Shown: positions 14,258-22,666, counted from the first letter of the stretch. The stretch: 51,296 nt of DNA from Streptomyces sp. MBT65 (GCF_016612545.1 NZ_JAENRY010000025.1:1-51296), one strand, 5' to 3'. Notes: generated from the letters alone by a model not told the origin. Made by a program: numbers and translations.

Positions 14258-14917
14258 GTGCTCAGCGCCTTCGCCCGTACCGTCGTCCCCCTCCTCGGCC
14301 GTCTGACGGTGACCACCGGGACGGTCGCCACCGTCGCGCCCGGCAGTATCGTCGCGCCCAACCACACCGCCCTCGCCGATCCCGGACTCGTCCTGGCCGC
14401 GCTGCACCGGCTCGGCGTCGAGCCGGTCGTCCTCGCCACCGCGGGGCTGTGGAAGGTGCCCGTCCTCGGGCGCCGGCTCACCCGCGAGGGCCACATACCG
14501 GTGCACCGGGGCAGCCGTAGCGCGGCGACGGCCCTGGATCTGGCGGCCGAGGCGCTCGCCGCCGGCCGGGTCGTGGTGATCTACCCCGAGGGCGGACTCC
14601 CCCGCCGCCGGGACTCCGGGGACCGCGGCCCCGGCACCTTCCGCACCGGTCTGGCCCGCCTCGCCCTCACCACCGGCGCACCCGTCGTCCCGCTCGGCCA
14701 CGCCGGTGCCCGCCGGATCGTCTCCGGCGGCCGGACGAAGCAGCTCGCCGGCGTCCTCACCGCACCGCTGCGCCGCCCGGACCTCCATGTCCACGTCGGC
14801 GAACCCGTCCACCTCACCGGAGACATCCCCGCCGCCACCGCACAGGCCCGCACAGCCGTGGAGGCCGCCTGGCAACGGGCGGTCGGTCAACTGCCGATAC
14901 CAGGCGAAAGTGCCTGA
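14258..14917 (+). CDS. PlsC-like lysophospholipid acyltransferase family protein
   Basis: Member of the glycerolipid acyltransferase (PlsC) family, which moves an acyl group onto lysophosphatidate or a similar acceptor at the membrane. The 219-residue protein carries the catalytic NHTALADP (NHx4D type) near residue 35 and the acceptor-binding YPEGG near 109. It is a compact form with no clear N-terminal membrane helix. The start is GTG at 14258 with a weak GAGAG upstream. It lies between divergent betA and iclR and is the only gene in this region with no obvious role in betaine use. The true acceptor is unknown. Confidence 0.78.
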   Translation: MLSAFARTVVPLLGRLTVTTGTVATVAPGSIVAPNHTALADPGLVLAALHRLGVEPVVLATAGLWKVPVLGRRLTREGHIPVHRGSRSAATALDLAAEALAAGRVVVIYPEGGLPRRRDSGDRGPGTFRTGLARLALTTGAPVVPLGHAGARRIVSGGRTKQLAGVLTAPLRRPDLHVHVGEPVHLTGDIPAATAQARTAVEAAWQRAVGQLPIPGESA

Positions 14918-14961
14918 TCAAAGTCCCGGCAGTAAACACGTTGTACCGCCCTGCGCGTATA

Positions 14962-14978
14962 GTTTCGCTGTGAGCAAC
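14962..14978. promoter_or_regulatory. Single operator-like site over the iclR start, possible leaderless promoter
   Basis: GTTTC-GCTGTGA-GCAAC (14962-14978) matches GTTGC-N7-GCAAC at 9 of 10 half-site bases and covers the GTG at 14970. TATAGT at 14958-14963 is a plausible -10 box placing a transcript start at about 14970. No Shine-Dalgarno sequence is visible, so the mRNA may be leaderless. The position 19 bp upstream matches poorly, so this is a lone site. Confidence 0.45.
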
Positions 14979-15767
14979 TACAGTCCAGATACTGAAACGA
15001 CAGGTTCGCAGTCCGGCGGAGTGCAGTCCGTGGACCGTGCCATCAGCGTGCTGGAGATCCTGGCCCAGCGTGGCGAGGCCGGTGTCAGTGAGGTGGCCGG
15101 GGAGATCGACGTTCACAAGTCGACCGCGTTCCGGCTGCTCGGGGCGCTGGAGGCGCGCGGGTTGGTGGAGCAGGCGGGCGAACGGGGCAAGTACCGGCTC
15201 GGGTTCGGGATCGTGCGGCTGGCCGGTGCGGTCACCGGGCGCATCGACATCACCCAGCAGGGCCGCCCGGTCTGCGAGCGTCTCGCCGAGGAGATCGGCG
15301 AGACGGTCAACATCGCGGTCATGCAGGAGCAGTACGCGATCAACCTGTACGAGGTGCGCGGCCCGGGTGCTGTCACCGCGCACAACTGGGTCGGTGAACT
15401 GACCCCGTTGCACGCCACCTCCAGCGGCAAGGTCCTGCTGGCCCACCTCCCCGCGAAGGAGCGCGCCGCGCTGCTGGCGGAGGCCGGCCTGAAGAAGGTG
15501 ACCCCGCACACCATCACCTCGAAGACGAAGCTGGAGAAGAACCTCGCCGAGGCCCGGGAGCGCGGATACGCCTGGACGCTCGAGGAGTTGGAGGTCGGGC
15601 TGCACGCCGTGGCCGCTCCGGTGCGCAACCGCGACGGCGAGGTCATCGCCGCGGTGAGCGCCTCGGGACCGGCCTACCGGTTCACCGAGGAGCGGCTGCA
15701 CGAACTCGCCCCGGTCCTGGTCAAGGGCGCCGAGGAGATCAGCCACCGCATGGGCTACCTGGGCTGA
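14970..15767 (+). CDS. IclR-family transcriptional regulator, likely betaine regulon regulator
   Basis: DNA-binding regulator with an N-terminal winged helix (about residues 20-75, including HKSTAFRLLGALEARGLVEQ) and a C-terminal IclR effector domain with the SSGKVLLAHLP and SASGPAYRF blocks. The 265-residue length fits the family. The GTG at 14970 is chosen because homology begins soon after; the upstream open frame runs back into the acyltransferase gene. It sits in the centre of the betaine genes and its own start is covered by an operator-like site, which suggests autoregulation. It is the best candidate to bind the tandem GTTGC-N7-GCAAC sites, but this is inferred from location. The effector (betaine, dimethylglycine or sarcosine) is not known. 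Confidence 0.9.
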   Translation: MSNYSPDTETTGSQSGGVQSVDRAISVLEILAQRGEAGVSEVAGEIDVHKSTAFRLLGALEARGLVEQAGERGKYRLGFGIVRLAGAVTGRIDITQQGRPVCERLAEEIGETVNIAVMQEQYAINLYEVRGPGAVTAHNWVGELTPLHATSSGKVLLAHLPAKERAALLAEAGLKKVTPHTITSKTKLEKNLAEARERGYAWTLEELEVGLHAVAAPVRNRDGEVIAAVSASGPAYRFTEERLHELAPVLVKGAEEISHRMGYLG

Positions 15768-15808
15768 ACCCACTCAACTCGACCAGCCCAGGGGCTACTT
15801 GAGCCGAG

Positions 15809-16939
15809 TCACCCCGGGTTGATCCCCAGGCGCTCGTTCACCCAGTCGTGGAAGGCGCCGATGTGGTGCTCGCTGGGCACCAGCACCCCGCCCTTGGCGT
15901 ACATCCGGGAGCTCATCCCGGGCTGCGTGCGCTCGCACGCCTCGAAGTCCTGGCGGTTGACCCGGTCGAAGAGTTCCACGGACCGGCTGACGTCCTTGCC
16001 GCTCTCGACGACGTGCGGGAGGTAGAGCCAGTCGCACTCGACGATCGTGCGGTCGACGGCCACCGGGTACATCCGGTGGAAGATCACATGGTCGGGCACG
16101 AGGTTGATGAACACCTGCGGCTTGATGGTGATCGCGTAGTAACGGCGGTCCTGGTCCTCGCTCACCCCGGGAATCCGGTCGAGCCCCTCCGAGCCGTCCA
16201 CGGTGAATCCCTGGACCTCCTCACCGAACTCCGCGCCGTGGCCGACGTAGTACTGGGCCGCGTAGCCGTCCGCGAACTCCGGGAGCACCTCGGTGAGTTC
16301 GGGGTGGATCGTGGCGCAGTGGTAGCACTCCATGAAGTTCTCGATGATGAGCTTCCAGTTGGCCTTCACGTCGTAGACGATGCGCTTGCCCACCGAGAGG
16401 TGGTCGATGTCGTAGTGCTCCAGGGACTCCACGTCGCCGAGCCGGGTGACGACCTCGCTGATGACGTCCTCGTCGAACGACGGTGGGTTCTCCGCCAGGT
16501 TGACCCACACATAGCCGAGCCATTCCTGGACGGCGACGCTCACCAGCCCGAACTCGGTGCGGCCGACGTCCGGCATCTTGGTGAGGTTGGGCGCCGCCAC
16601 GAGCTTGCCGTTCAGGTCGTACGTCCAGGCGTGGTACGGGCATTGGAAGGCGCGTTTGACCTCGCCGGTCTCCTCGGTGCAGAGCTTGGCGCCCCGGTGC
16701 CGGCACACGTTGAAGTAGGCGCGTATCGAGTTGTCGCGGGCCCGCGTGATGAGGATGCTCTCGCGGCCCACGTCGACGGTCCGGAAGGCGCCCGGTTTGG
16801 CGAGTTCGGAGGAGCGCACGGCGCAGAACCACATCGTCTCGAAGATGCGTTCCTGTTCCTGGGCGAAGATGCCCGGGTCCGTGTAGGAGGAGCCGGGCAG
16901 GGTGGCGATCAGGCTGTCCGGCAGGCTGGTCGAGGTCAC
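15809..16939 (-). CDS. Rieske oxygenase alpha subunit, probable glycine betaine demethylase
   Basis: Likely the terminal oxygenase that removes one methyl group from glycine betaine, giving dimethylglycine and formaldehyde. The 376-residue protein has a Rieske cluster motif with C79, H81, C100 and H103 (CRHRGAKLC, CPYHAW). The mononuclear iron site has H207 and H212 in ENFMECYHCATIHPE, and a late QDFEACER provides the likely carboxylate ligand. This layout is shared by GbcA, choline monooxygenase and stachydrine demethylases. GTG at 16939 is preferred because GAGGAG lies 6 nt upstream; GTG at 16978 is an in-frame alternative. It lies 76 nt after its reductase gene with no operator between, so it is probably cotranscribed. 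Substrate is inferred from the pathway context. Confidence 0.86.
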   Translation of the reverse strand: MTSTSLPDSLIATLPGSSYTDPGIFAQEQERIFETMWFCAVRSSELAKPGAFRTVDVGRESILITRARDNSIRAYFNVCRHRGAKLCTEETGEVKRAFQCPYHAWTYDLNGKLVAAPNLTKMPDVGRTEFGLVSVAVQEWLGYVWVNLAENPPSFDEDVISEVVTRLGDVESLEHYDIDHLSVGKRIVYDVKANWKLIIENFMECYHCATIHPELTEVLPEFADGYAAQYYVGHGAEFGEEVQGFTVDGSEGLDRIPGVSEDQDRRYYAITIKPQVFINLVPDHVIFHRMYPVAVDRTIVECDWLYLPHVVESGKDVSRSVELFDRVNRQDFEACERTQPGMSSRMYAKGGVLVPSEHHIGAFHDWVNERLGINPG

Positions 16940-17015
16940 AGTGCACTCCTCGGAGAACGTCGTGGATCGGTCATTCACGCGCCGGGACGAACGACTCCGG
17001 ACGGCGTAGTTACGG

Positions 17016-18185
17016 TCAACTCACCGTGGCGGCAAGCTGTTTGCGCCACCGCATGAACAGCCGCGGCTGGTTCATCGCGAGCACGGCGACCGGCTGCCCG
17101 GCACACCGGTAGACGGCGAGGAAACTCCGGTCGCCCGGGGTGCCCTCCTCGACGGTCACACTGTCGGCACCGGCGGCGTGACCGGCGAACTGGATCTTCA
17201 CGCCGTACTGGTCCGACCAGAAGTACGGCGGCCGCTGCGCTTCCGCCGCCACCGCACCCCACGACAACAGCGCGGCCACGGCCGCCTCGGGCCGCTCCCG
17301 CGCCCCGGTCCAGTGCTCGACCCGCCGATGCGAACCCGCCCGCGGGTCGTACCAGTTGGCACAGTCTCCTACGGCGACCACGCCGGCCAGACTGGTCCGG
17401 CCGTCGGCACCGCACTTGACGCCGTTGTCCAACTCGACGCCGGACCCTTCCAGCCACTCGACGCACGGCCGCGCGCCGACACCGACAACGACCGTGTCCG
17501 CGGGGACGGTTCGCCCGTCCTCCAGCAGCACCGCGTCGACGCGGGCCTCCCCGCTCAGCCCCTTCACCCCGACACCGCACAACAGCCGTACGCCGTGGGC
17601 CTCGTGGAGGGCGGAGACGATCCCGCCCATGGTCTCGCCGAGCGGTCCCGCGAGGGGGGTCGGTGCGGCCTCGATCACCGTGACGTCGAGTCCGAGGGCG
17701 TAGGCCGTGGAGGCGACCTCGGCGCCGATGAAGCCGCCGCCGATCACCACCAGCCGTCCGCCCAGGGCGAGTTCGTCGCGCAGGGCGCGGGCGTCGTCCA
17801 GGGTGCGCAGGGTGTGCACCCCGGCCAGTCCGTCCGTGCCGGGCAGGTTACGCGCCACCGCGCCCGTCGCCACGACGACTCCGTCGGCCCGCACCTCCCG
17901 GCCGTCGTCGAGGAGCAACACCCGCTCCGCGCCGTCGACTTGGAGCCCGACGGCGCGGGCACCCAGCAGCCACTCCGCGCTCAGGTCCTCGTCGTCCGAC
18001 TCCAGCAGGAGATCGTCCTCGGCGAGGGTCCCGGCGAGGAACTCCTTGGACAACGGCGGTCTGTCGTACGGGCGATGGGGTTCGTCGCCGATGACGACGA
18101 GCCGTCCGTCGTAGCCCTGTCTCCGCAGTGAACGTGCCGCCGAGAGGCCTGCCAGCGAGGCGCCCACCACGGCCACGGTCCTCAC
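17016..18185 (-). CDS. Ferredoxin reductase, FAD/NAD(P)H type
   Basis: Transfers electrons from NAD(P)H to the adjacent Rieske ferredoxin. The 389-residue protein resembles BphA4-type reductases. The FAD motif VAVVGASLAGLSAARSL is at the N-terminus, YDRPPLSKEFL at 40-50, a second nucleotide motif VVIGGGFIGAEVAS at 146-159, and the FAD motif VVAVGDCANW later. GTG at 18185 overlaps the ferredoxin stop by 4 nt. It has no fused ferredoxin domain, unlike GbcB-type reductases. Confidence 0.9.
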   Translation of the reverse strand: MRTVAVVGASLAGLSAARSLRRQGYDGRLVVIGDEPHRPYDRPPLSKEFLAGTLAEDDLLLESDDEDLSAEWLLGARAVGLQVDGAERVLLLDDGREVRADGVVVATGAVARNLPGTDGLAGVHTLRTLDDARALRDELALGGRLVVIGGGFIGAEVASTAYALGLDVTVIEAAPTPLAGPLGETMGGIVSALHEAHGVRLLCGVGVKGLSGEARVDAVLLEDGRTVPADTVVVGVGARPCVEWLEGSGVELDNGVKCGADGRTSLAGVVAVGDCANWYDPRAGSHRRVEHWTGARERPEAAVAALLSWGAVAAEAQRPPYFWSDQYGVKIQFAGHAAGADSVTVEEGTPGDRSFLAVYRCAGQPVAVLAMNQPRLFMRWRKQLAATVS

Positions 18186-18544
18186 GCGGGTCCTCCGGCG
18201 AGCCGGGACGCGACGCAGGGCGGCAGGTTCGGGGCGTCCGTGGACGGCACGACGTAGATCATGCCGTCCTGGACGAGCACCTCGTGGGTCCGCACCGGGC
18301 GCTTGGCCGGCGGGGCGTCGACCGCTCCCGTCCGCAGGTCGAACTTCGAAGCGTGCAGCGGGCATTCCACCTCGCAGCCCTCCAGCCAGCCGTCCGCGAG
18401 CGAGGCGTCCTGGTGGGTGCACGTGTCGTCGATGGCGAAGACCTCGCCGTCGTCGGTGTGGAACACCGAAACCGGCGGATCGATGTCGAGCCGGTAGGCC
18501 TCGCCTCGCGGCAGATCCACGAGAAGGCACGCGGGAATCATCAT
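18182..18544 (-). CDS. Rieske-type [2Fe-2S] ferredoxin
   Basis: Small 120-residue electron carrier between the reductase and the Rieske oxygenase. The cluster ligands are C42, H44, C61 and H64 (TCTHQDASLADG, CEVECPLHASKFDL). Start is ATG at 18544 or the immediately following ATG at 18541; GAGG lies just upstream. It is first in the ferredoxin-reductase-oxygenase operon. One operator pair is only 8 nt upstream and overlaps the leader; a second lies at 18656-18691. Confidence 0.92.
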   Translation of the reverse strand: MMIPACLLVDLPRGEAYRLDIDPPVSVFHTDDGEVFAIDDTCTHQDASLADGWLEGCEVECPLHASKFDLRTGAVDAPPAKRPVRTHEVLVQDGMIYVVPSTDAPNLPPCVASRLAGGPA

Positions 18545-18552
18545 GACACCTC

Positions 18553-18588
18553 GGTGCGTATAGCGAAACGGATTGCGGTAAGCGCAAC
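18553..18588. promoter_or_regulatory. Proximal tandem operator upstream of the Rieske ferredoxin operon
   Basis: Site 1 (18553-18569) GGTGC-GTATAGC-GAAAC; site 2, 19 bp on (18572-18588), ATTGC-GGTAAGC-GCAAC. It ends 8 nt before the ferredoxin ATG, so bound protein should block transcription or initiation. Confidence 0.65.
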
Positions 18589-18655
18589 GTCAGTTTGAGG
18601 GCGGCCCCAAACCGTTGTCAAGGTGTTCAGAGGCCAGGCGGAGCCCTGACCCAGT

Positions 18656-18691
18656 GTTGCTTTTCACGCAACATCGTGCGCCATCAGCAAC
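18656..18691. promoter_or_regulatory. Distal tandem operator upstream of the Rieske ferredoxin operon
   Basis: Site 1 (18656-18672) is a perfect palindrome, GTTGC-TTTTCAC-GCAAC; site 2, 19 bp on (18675-18691), CGTGC-GCCATCA-GCAAC. It is 111 nt from the ferredoxin start and 12 nt after the stop of the upstream hydrolase gene. This is the only promoter with two pairs. Confidence 0.65.
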
Positions 18692-18703
18692 ACCGGGCAG
18701 TGG

Positions 18704-19333
18704 TCAGAACCCGCGGTCGATCCACTCCTGAAGATGCGGCGCCTCGGCGCCGACGGTGGTCGTGTCCCCATGACCGGTGTATACGACGGTGCCGCCCGGC
18801 AGCCCGAGCAGCCGGTCCCGGATCGAGTCGACGATGGTCGGGAAGTGGGAGTACGACCGTCCCGTGGCCCCCGGCCCGCCCGCGAAGAGCGTGTCACCGC
18901 TGAAGAGGGCGTTCAGGGCGGGCACGTGCAGACAGACGGCTCCGGGCGCGTGTCCGGGCGTGTGCAGAACCCTGAGGTCGGCATCCGCGACCTCGATCAC
19001 CTGGCCGTCGGCGAGATGTGCGTCGGGGTCGCGGTCGGGGTGGGTCTGCTTCCACAGCGGCAGGTCGTCGGCGTGGAGCAGGATCGGAGCACCGGTGCGG
19101 TCGGCGAGTTCGGGTGCCGCGTCGATGTGGTCGTTGTGCGCGTGGGTGCAGATGATCGCGGTCAGGCGGCGGTCGCCGATCGCCTCCGCGATGGCGTCGG
19201 CGTCGTGCGCGGCGTCGATGACCACGACCTCGTGGTCGTCGCCGACGATCCACACGTTGTTGTCGACGTCCCAGGTGCCGCCGTCGAGCGTGAACTGCCC
19301 TGAGGTGACGAGGCGTTCGATGCGCGCGCTCAT
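18704..19333 (-). CDS. Metallo-beta-lactamase-fold hydrolase, possible S-formylmycothiol hydrolase
   Basis: Glyoxalase II-like hydrolase of 209 residues. Metal ligands are visible as H64, H66, D68 and H69 (THAHNDHID), H128 (TPGHAPG), D147 (SGDTLF) and a late TGHG. The ATG at 19333 overlaps the stop of the mycothiol-dependent formaldehyde dehydrogenase (TGATG), a tight coupling. Because that enzyme makes S-formylmycothiol, this hydrolase is a good candidate to release formate and regenerate mycothiol. The assignment rests on context and on similar gene pairs in actinobacteria as I recall them; general thioesterase activity is the alternative. Confidence 0.85.
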   Translation of the reverse strand: MSARIERLVTSGQFTLDGGTWDVDNNVWIVGDDHEVVVIDAAHDADAIAEAIGDRRLTAIICTHAHNDHIDAAPELADRTGAPILLHADDLPLWKQTHPDRDPDAHLADGQVIEVADADLRVLHTPGHAPGAVCLHVPALNALFSGDTLFAGGPGATGRSYSHFPTIVDSIRDRLLGLPGGTVVYTGHGDTTTVGAEAPHLQEWIDRGF

Positions 19334-20418
19334 CAGAAGACCACCACCGAACGCAGCACGTCGCCGCCGTGCATCCGCTCGAAGGCCTTCTCGACGTCCT
19401 CCAGCTCGATGGTCTCGGTGACGAACGCGTCCAGATCCAGCCGCCCCTGGAGATAGAGGTCGATCAGCATCGGGAAGTCACGGGAGGGCAGACAGTCGCC
19501 GTACCAGGACGACTTGAGCGAGCCACCGCGTCCGAAGACGTCCAGGAGCGGGAGTTCGAGCTTCATCTCCGGGGTCGGCACACCGACGAGGACGACCGTG
19601 CCCGCCAAGTCGCGTGCGTAGAAGGCCTGTTTGTACGTCTCCGGGCGGCCGACCGCCTCGATGACGACATCGGCGCCGAAACCACCGGTCAGCTCGCGGA
19701 TCGCCTCGACGGGATCGGAGGCCTTGGAGTTGACCGTGTGGGTGGCCCCCATGGAGCGGGCCTTCTCCAGCTTCCGGTCGTCGATGTCCACCGCGATGAT
19801 CCGCGCCGCACCGGCGAGCCGGGACCCGGCGATCGCCGCGTCACCGACACCACCGCAGCCGATGACCGCGACCGTGTCACCGCGCCCGACGTTGCCGGTG
19901 TTGATCGCGGCGCCGATGCCGGCCATCACGCCACAGCCGAGCAGCCCGGCGGCGGCAGCCGATGCGGCCCGGTCGACCTTGGTGCACTGTCCGGCCGCGA
20001 CCAGGGTCTTCTCGGCGAAGGCGCCGATGCCGAGGGCGGGAGAGAGTTCGGTGCCGTCGAGCAGGGTCATCTTCTGCTTCGCGTTGTGGGTGTTGAAGCA
20101 GTACTGCGGCCGGCCGCGTCGACAGGCGCGGCAGTTCCCGCACACGGCACGCCAGTTGAGGATCACGAAGTCACCGGGGGCGACATCGGTGACACCCTCG
20201 CCGACCGACTCCACGACGCCCGCGGCCTCGTGGCCGAGCAGGAAGGGGAAGTCGTCGTTGATGCCGCCCTCGCGGTAGTGCAGATCGGTGTGGCAGACCC
20301 CGCACGCCTCGACCTTCACCAGCGCCTCACCCGGGCCGGGGTCGGGGACGAGGATCGTCTCCAGGCTGACGGGGGCGCCTTTCCCCCGCGCGACGACAGC
20401 ACGGACCTGGTGCGTCAT
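19333..20418 (-). CDS. mscR: S-(hydroxymethyl)mycothiol dehydrogenase
   Basis: Zinc alcohol dehydrogenase that oxidises the spontaneous adduct of formaldehyde and mycothiol, detoxifying formaldehyde. The 361-residue protein has catalytic-zinc ligands in ACGVCHTD and GHE (H63, E64), and structural-zinc cysteines in [15 protein letters not shown]. The NAD motif is [15 protein letters not shown] at 20418 is chosen because GGAGG lies 7 nt upstream; the GTG at 20424 is too close to it. An operator pair at 20456-20491 places the gene in the betaine regulon, which fits formaldehyde released by the Rieske demethylase and by folate-uncoupled dimethylglycine/sarcosine oxidation. Confidence 0.92.
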   Translation of the reverse strand: MTHQVRAVVARGKGAPVSLETILVPDPGPGEALVKVEACGVCHTDLHYREGGINDDFPFLLGHEAAGVVESVGEGVTDVAPGDFVILNWRAVCGNCRACRRGRPQYCFNTHNAKQKMTLLDGTELSPALGIGAFAEKTLVAAGQCTKVDRAASAAAAGLLGCGVMAGIGAAINTGNVGRGDTVAVIGCGGVGDAAIAGSRLAGAARIIAVDIDDRKLEKARSMGATHTVNSKASDPVEAIRELTGGFGADVVIEAVGRPETYKQAFYARDLAGTVVLVGVPTPEMKLELPLLDVFGRGGSLKSSWYGDCLPSRDFPMLIDLYLQGRLDLDAFVTETIELEDVEKAFERMHGGDVLRSVVVF

Positions 20419-20455
20419 GGCCACTCCTCCGCTGATGAGAAACCCTGAGCAGAAC

Positions 20456-20491
20456 GTTGCTCATTACGGCACGCTTCGCGCGTGCCGCAAC
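20456..20491. promoter_or_regulatory. Tandem betaine-regulon operator upstream of mscR
   Basis: Site 1 (20456-20472) GTTGC-TCATTAC-GGCAC; site 2, 19 bp on (20475-20491), TTCGC-GCGTGCC-GCAAC. It ends 37 nt from the mscR ATG. The inner part also holds a GGCACGC/GCGTGCC inverted repeat. Confidence 0.62.
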
Positions 20492-20550
20492 ACAGCATCA
20501 CGGAGGGCGGAACGGGGGTCAAGGACGGGGACCGGCGCGCACCACCGGCA

Positions 20551-21105
20551 TCACCGCCCGCCGAGCCCCCGTAGAAAGGTGTCGACGACCATGTCGGCCG
20601 CCTGGGCCGCGCCGAGTTCGGGCAGTTGCTGCGAAGCCAGGTGCATGAGCTGCGGCAGCAGTGAACTCGCCCATGCGGTCGGGACGTCGGCGCGCAGGAG
20701 CCCCTCGCCGGTGGCGCGTTCCAGGAAGGTGTCGACCTCGCGGATCAGGGCGTCGCGCCGGTCGCGGATCGTCTCGTCGGCCTTCATCCGGGTGAGCTCC
20801 ACGGGCCACGTGCGATTGACGCCGATGATCCCCTCGACGTAGCGGTGCAGGGCCACGGCGACCGGCGCCTCACGCAGCCTGGCGTCCTCGACGGCCCGCT
20901 CGATGGCCTCGACGCGCGCCTCGTAGATGGCCGCCAGCAGTTCCTCGCGGGAGGCGAACCGCCGGTACACGGTGCGCCGGTCGACACCGGCCTCGGCGGC
21001 GATGGCGGCGATGCTCGCGCCCGGATCGGCGGCGAGCATGCGCGCTCCGGTCGTCAGGACGGCTTCGAGGTTGCGTACGGCGTCGGCTCTCACAGGGCGA
21101 AGCAT
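20551..21105 (-). CDS. TetR-family transcriptional regulator
   Basis: A 184-residue regulator with a TetR helix-turn-helix at about residues 28-52 (SIAAIAAEAGVDRRTVYRRF) and an all-helical C-terminal domain. The start is the ATG at 21105, where homology begins; the open frame to 21159 has no support and no strong ribosome binding site is visible. It is divergent from the aldehyde dehydrogenase at 21224 across 118 nt and is the likely local regulator of that gene. No convincing palindromic operator was found in the spacer. Confidence 0.88.
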   Translation of the reverse strand: MLRPVRADAVRNLEAVLTTGARMLAADPGASIAAIAAEAGVDRRTVYRRFASREELLAAIYEARVEAIERAVEDARLREAPVAVALHRYVEGIIGVNRTWPVELTRMKADETIRDRRDALIREVDTFLERATGEGLLRADVPTAWASSLLPQLMHLASQQLPELGAAQAADMVVDTFLRGLGGR

Positions 21106-21223
21106 AGCCCGGCATGTGGAACCTAGTCCGGCTAGAGACTCACAACTGAGGCCTCCCAATATCTAAGTGCTACATTGAAGTGACAGATAACGAGACCGCC
21201 TCTCATCCCTCGGGAGCGAGCAC

Positions 21224-22666
21224 ATGATCACCTACGACCGACTCTTCATCGCGGGTTCGTGGACCGTGCCGAGCAGCCCGGAGCTGCTGGACATCCGGTC
21301 GCCGCACGACCGGACGGTGATCGGCCGGGCCGCGCAGGCCCGCCCCGCCGACGTGGACCGGGCCGTGGCCGCCGCCCGCGCGGCCTTCGACGAAGGCCCC
21401 TGGCCGCGTACGGCACCCGCGGAACGCATCGCCGTCGTACGACGGCTCGACGCGCTGCGCGAGGCCGACGCGGAGAAGATCGCGGGGCTGATCTCGGCGG
21501 AGAACGGTTCGGCCGGGTGGTTCACGCTGGCCGGGCAGCCGGGGCTCGGCCGGCAGGCGGCCGCCTATCTCAAGGCGGCGGAGGAGCTCGGTTGGGAGGA
21601 GATCCTGGCCCCGTCCGACCCCGACTCCCCCACCCGGAGCGTGCTGCGCCGCGAGCCCATCGGTGTCGTGGCCGCCGTCATTCCGTGGAACTCCCCGTTC
21701 TCCGCGGCCCTGGCCAAGGTCATCCCCGCGCTGCTGGCCGGGAACACGGTCGTCCTCAAGGTGTCCCCGGAGAACTCGCTGAGCATGGGACTCCTCGCCG
21801 AACTGCTGGAGCGGGCCGGTCTGCCGGAGGGCGTGATCAGCGTCCTTCCCGCCGACCGGGAGACCAGTGAGTACCTGGTGTCGCACCCCGACGTGGACAA
21901 GATCGCGTTCACCGGGTCGACCGGGGCCGGCCGCAGGATCGCGTCCGTCGCGGGCGAGCAGTTGAAGCGGGTCAGCCTGGAACTGGGCGGCAAGTCGGCC
22001 GCCGTCGTCCTCGACGACGCCGACGTCGAACAGGCCGTCCAGGGGCTGAAGTTCGCGTCCCTGCTGAACAACGGCGAGGCCTGCATCGCGCAGACCCGGG
22101 TCCTCGCACCGCGCGCCCGCTACGAGGAGGTCGTGCTGGCCCTCAAGCACCTCGTCGAGTCCCTCAAGGTCGGCGACCCGAGCGACCCCGACACCTTCAT
22201 CGGCCCGATGGTCCGCCCCGACCAGCAGCAGCGCGTGCGCGACTACATCGAGCTGGGCATCAAGGAAGGCGCGCGGCTGGTCACCGGCGGCCCCCAGGTT
22301 CCGCCCGGCCTCGACGGCGGCAACTACGTCACCCCGACCGTCTTCGCCGACGTGGACAACGCGATGCGGATCGCCCAGGAGGAGATCTTCGGCCCGGTCC
22401 TCGTCGTCATCCCCTACGACGGGGAGGACGACGCCGTACGGATCGCCAACGACTCGCAGTACGGCCTCTCCGGCGGAGTCTGGTCCGCCGACCGGGCCCG
22501 GGCGCTGGCCGTCGCCCGCCGTCTGCGCACCGGCACGGTCACCGTGAACGGCGCGCCCATCGCCTTCGACGGTCCTTTCGGGGGCTACAAGGCGAGCGGG
22601 ATCGGCCGGGAGTACGGCGCGGTCGGGCTCGCGCAGTATGTGGAGTACAAGACCGTCACTCTGTGA
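21224..22666 (+). CDS. NAD(P)-dependent aldehyde dehydrogenase
   Basis: Oxidises an aldehyde to the carboxylate; the substrate is unknown. The 480-residue protein is full length with N156 (IPWNSP), E253 (LELGGKS) and catalytic C287. The usual GQxC around the cysteine is GEAC (NNGEACIAQTR), a variant seen in one ALDH branch. Start is ATG at 21224 with GGGAG upstream. It is divergent from the TetR gene and has no copy of the betaine operator, so it is probably separate from the regulon to its left. Confidence 0.9.
   Translation: MITYDRLFIAGSWTVPSSPELLDIRSPHDRTVIGRAAQARPADVDRAVAAARAAFDEGPWPRTAPAERIAVVRRLDALREADAEKIAGLISAENGSAGWFTLAGQPGLGRQAAAYLKAAEELGWEEILAPSDPDSPTRSVLRREPIGVVAAVIPWNSPFSAALAKVIPALLAGNTVVLKVSPENSLSMGLLAELLERAGLPEGVISVLPADRETSEYLVSHPDVDKIAFTGSTGAGRRIASVAGEQLKRVSLELGGKSAAVVLDDADVEQAVQGLKFASLLNNGEACIAQTRVLAPRARYEEVVLALKHLVESLKVGDPSDPDTFIGPMVRPDQQQRVRDYIELGIKEGARLVTGGPQVPPGLDGGNYVTPTVFADVDNAMRIAQEEIFGPVLVVIPYDGEDDAVRIANDSQYGLSGGVWSADRARALAVARRLRTGTVTVNGAPIAFDGPFGGYKASGIGREYGAVGLAQYVEYKTVTL

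Noticed and set aside
15768..15808. Terminator between convergent iclR and the Rieske oxygenase gene
   Set aside because: Only weak, interrupted symmetry (ACTCAACTCG against ACTTGAGCCGAGT); not enough to support a stem.
21106..21223. TetR operator in the spacer between the regulator and the aldehyde dehydrogenase
   Set aside because: CTAG-TCCGG-CTAG near 21123 and a loose TATCT/AGATA pair were seen, but neither is long or symmetric enough to call.
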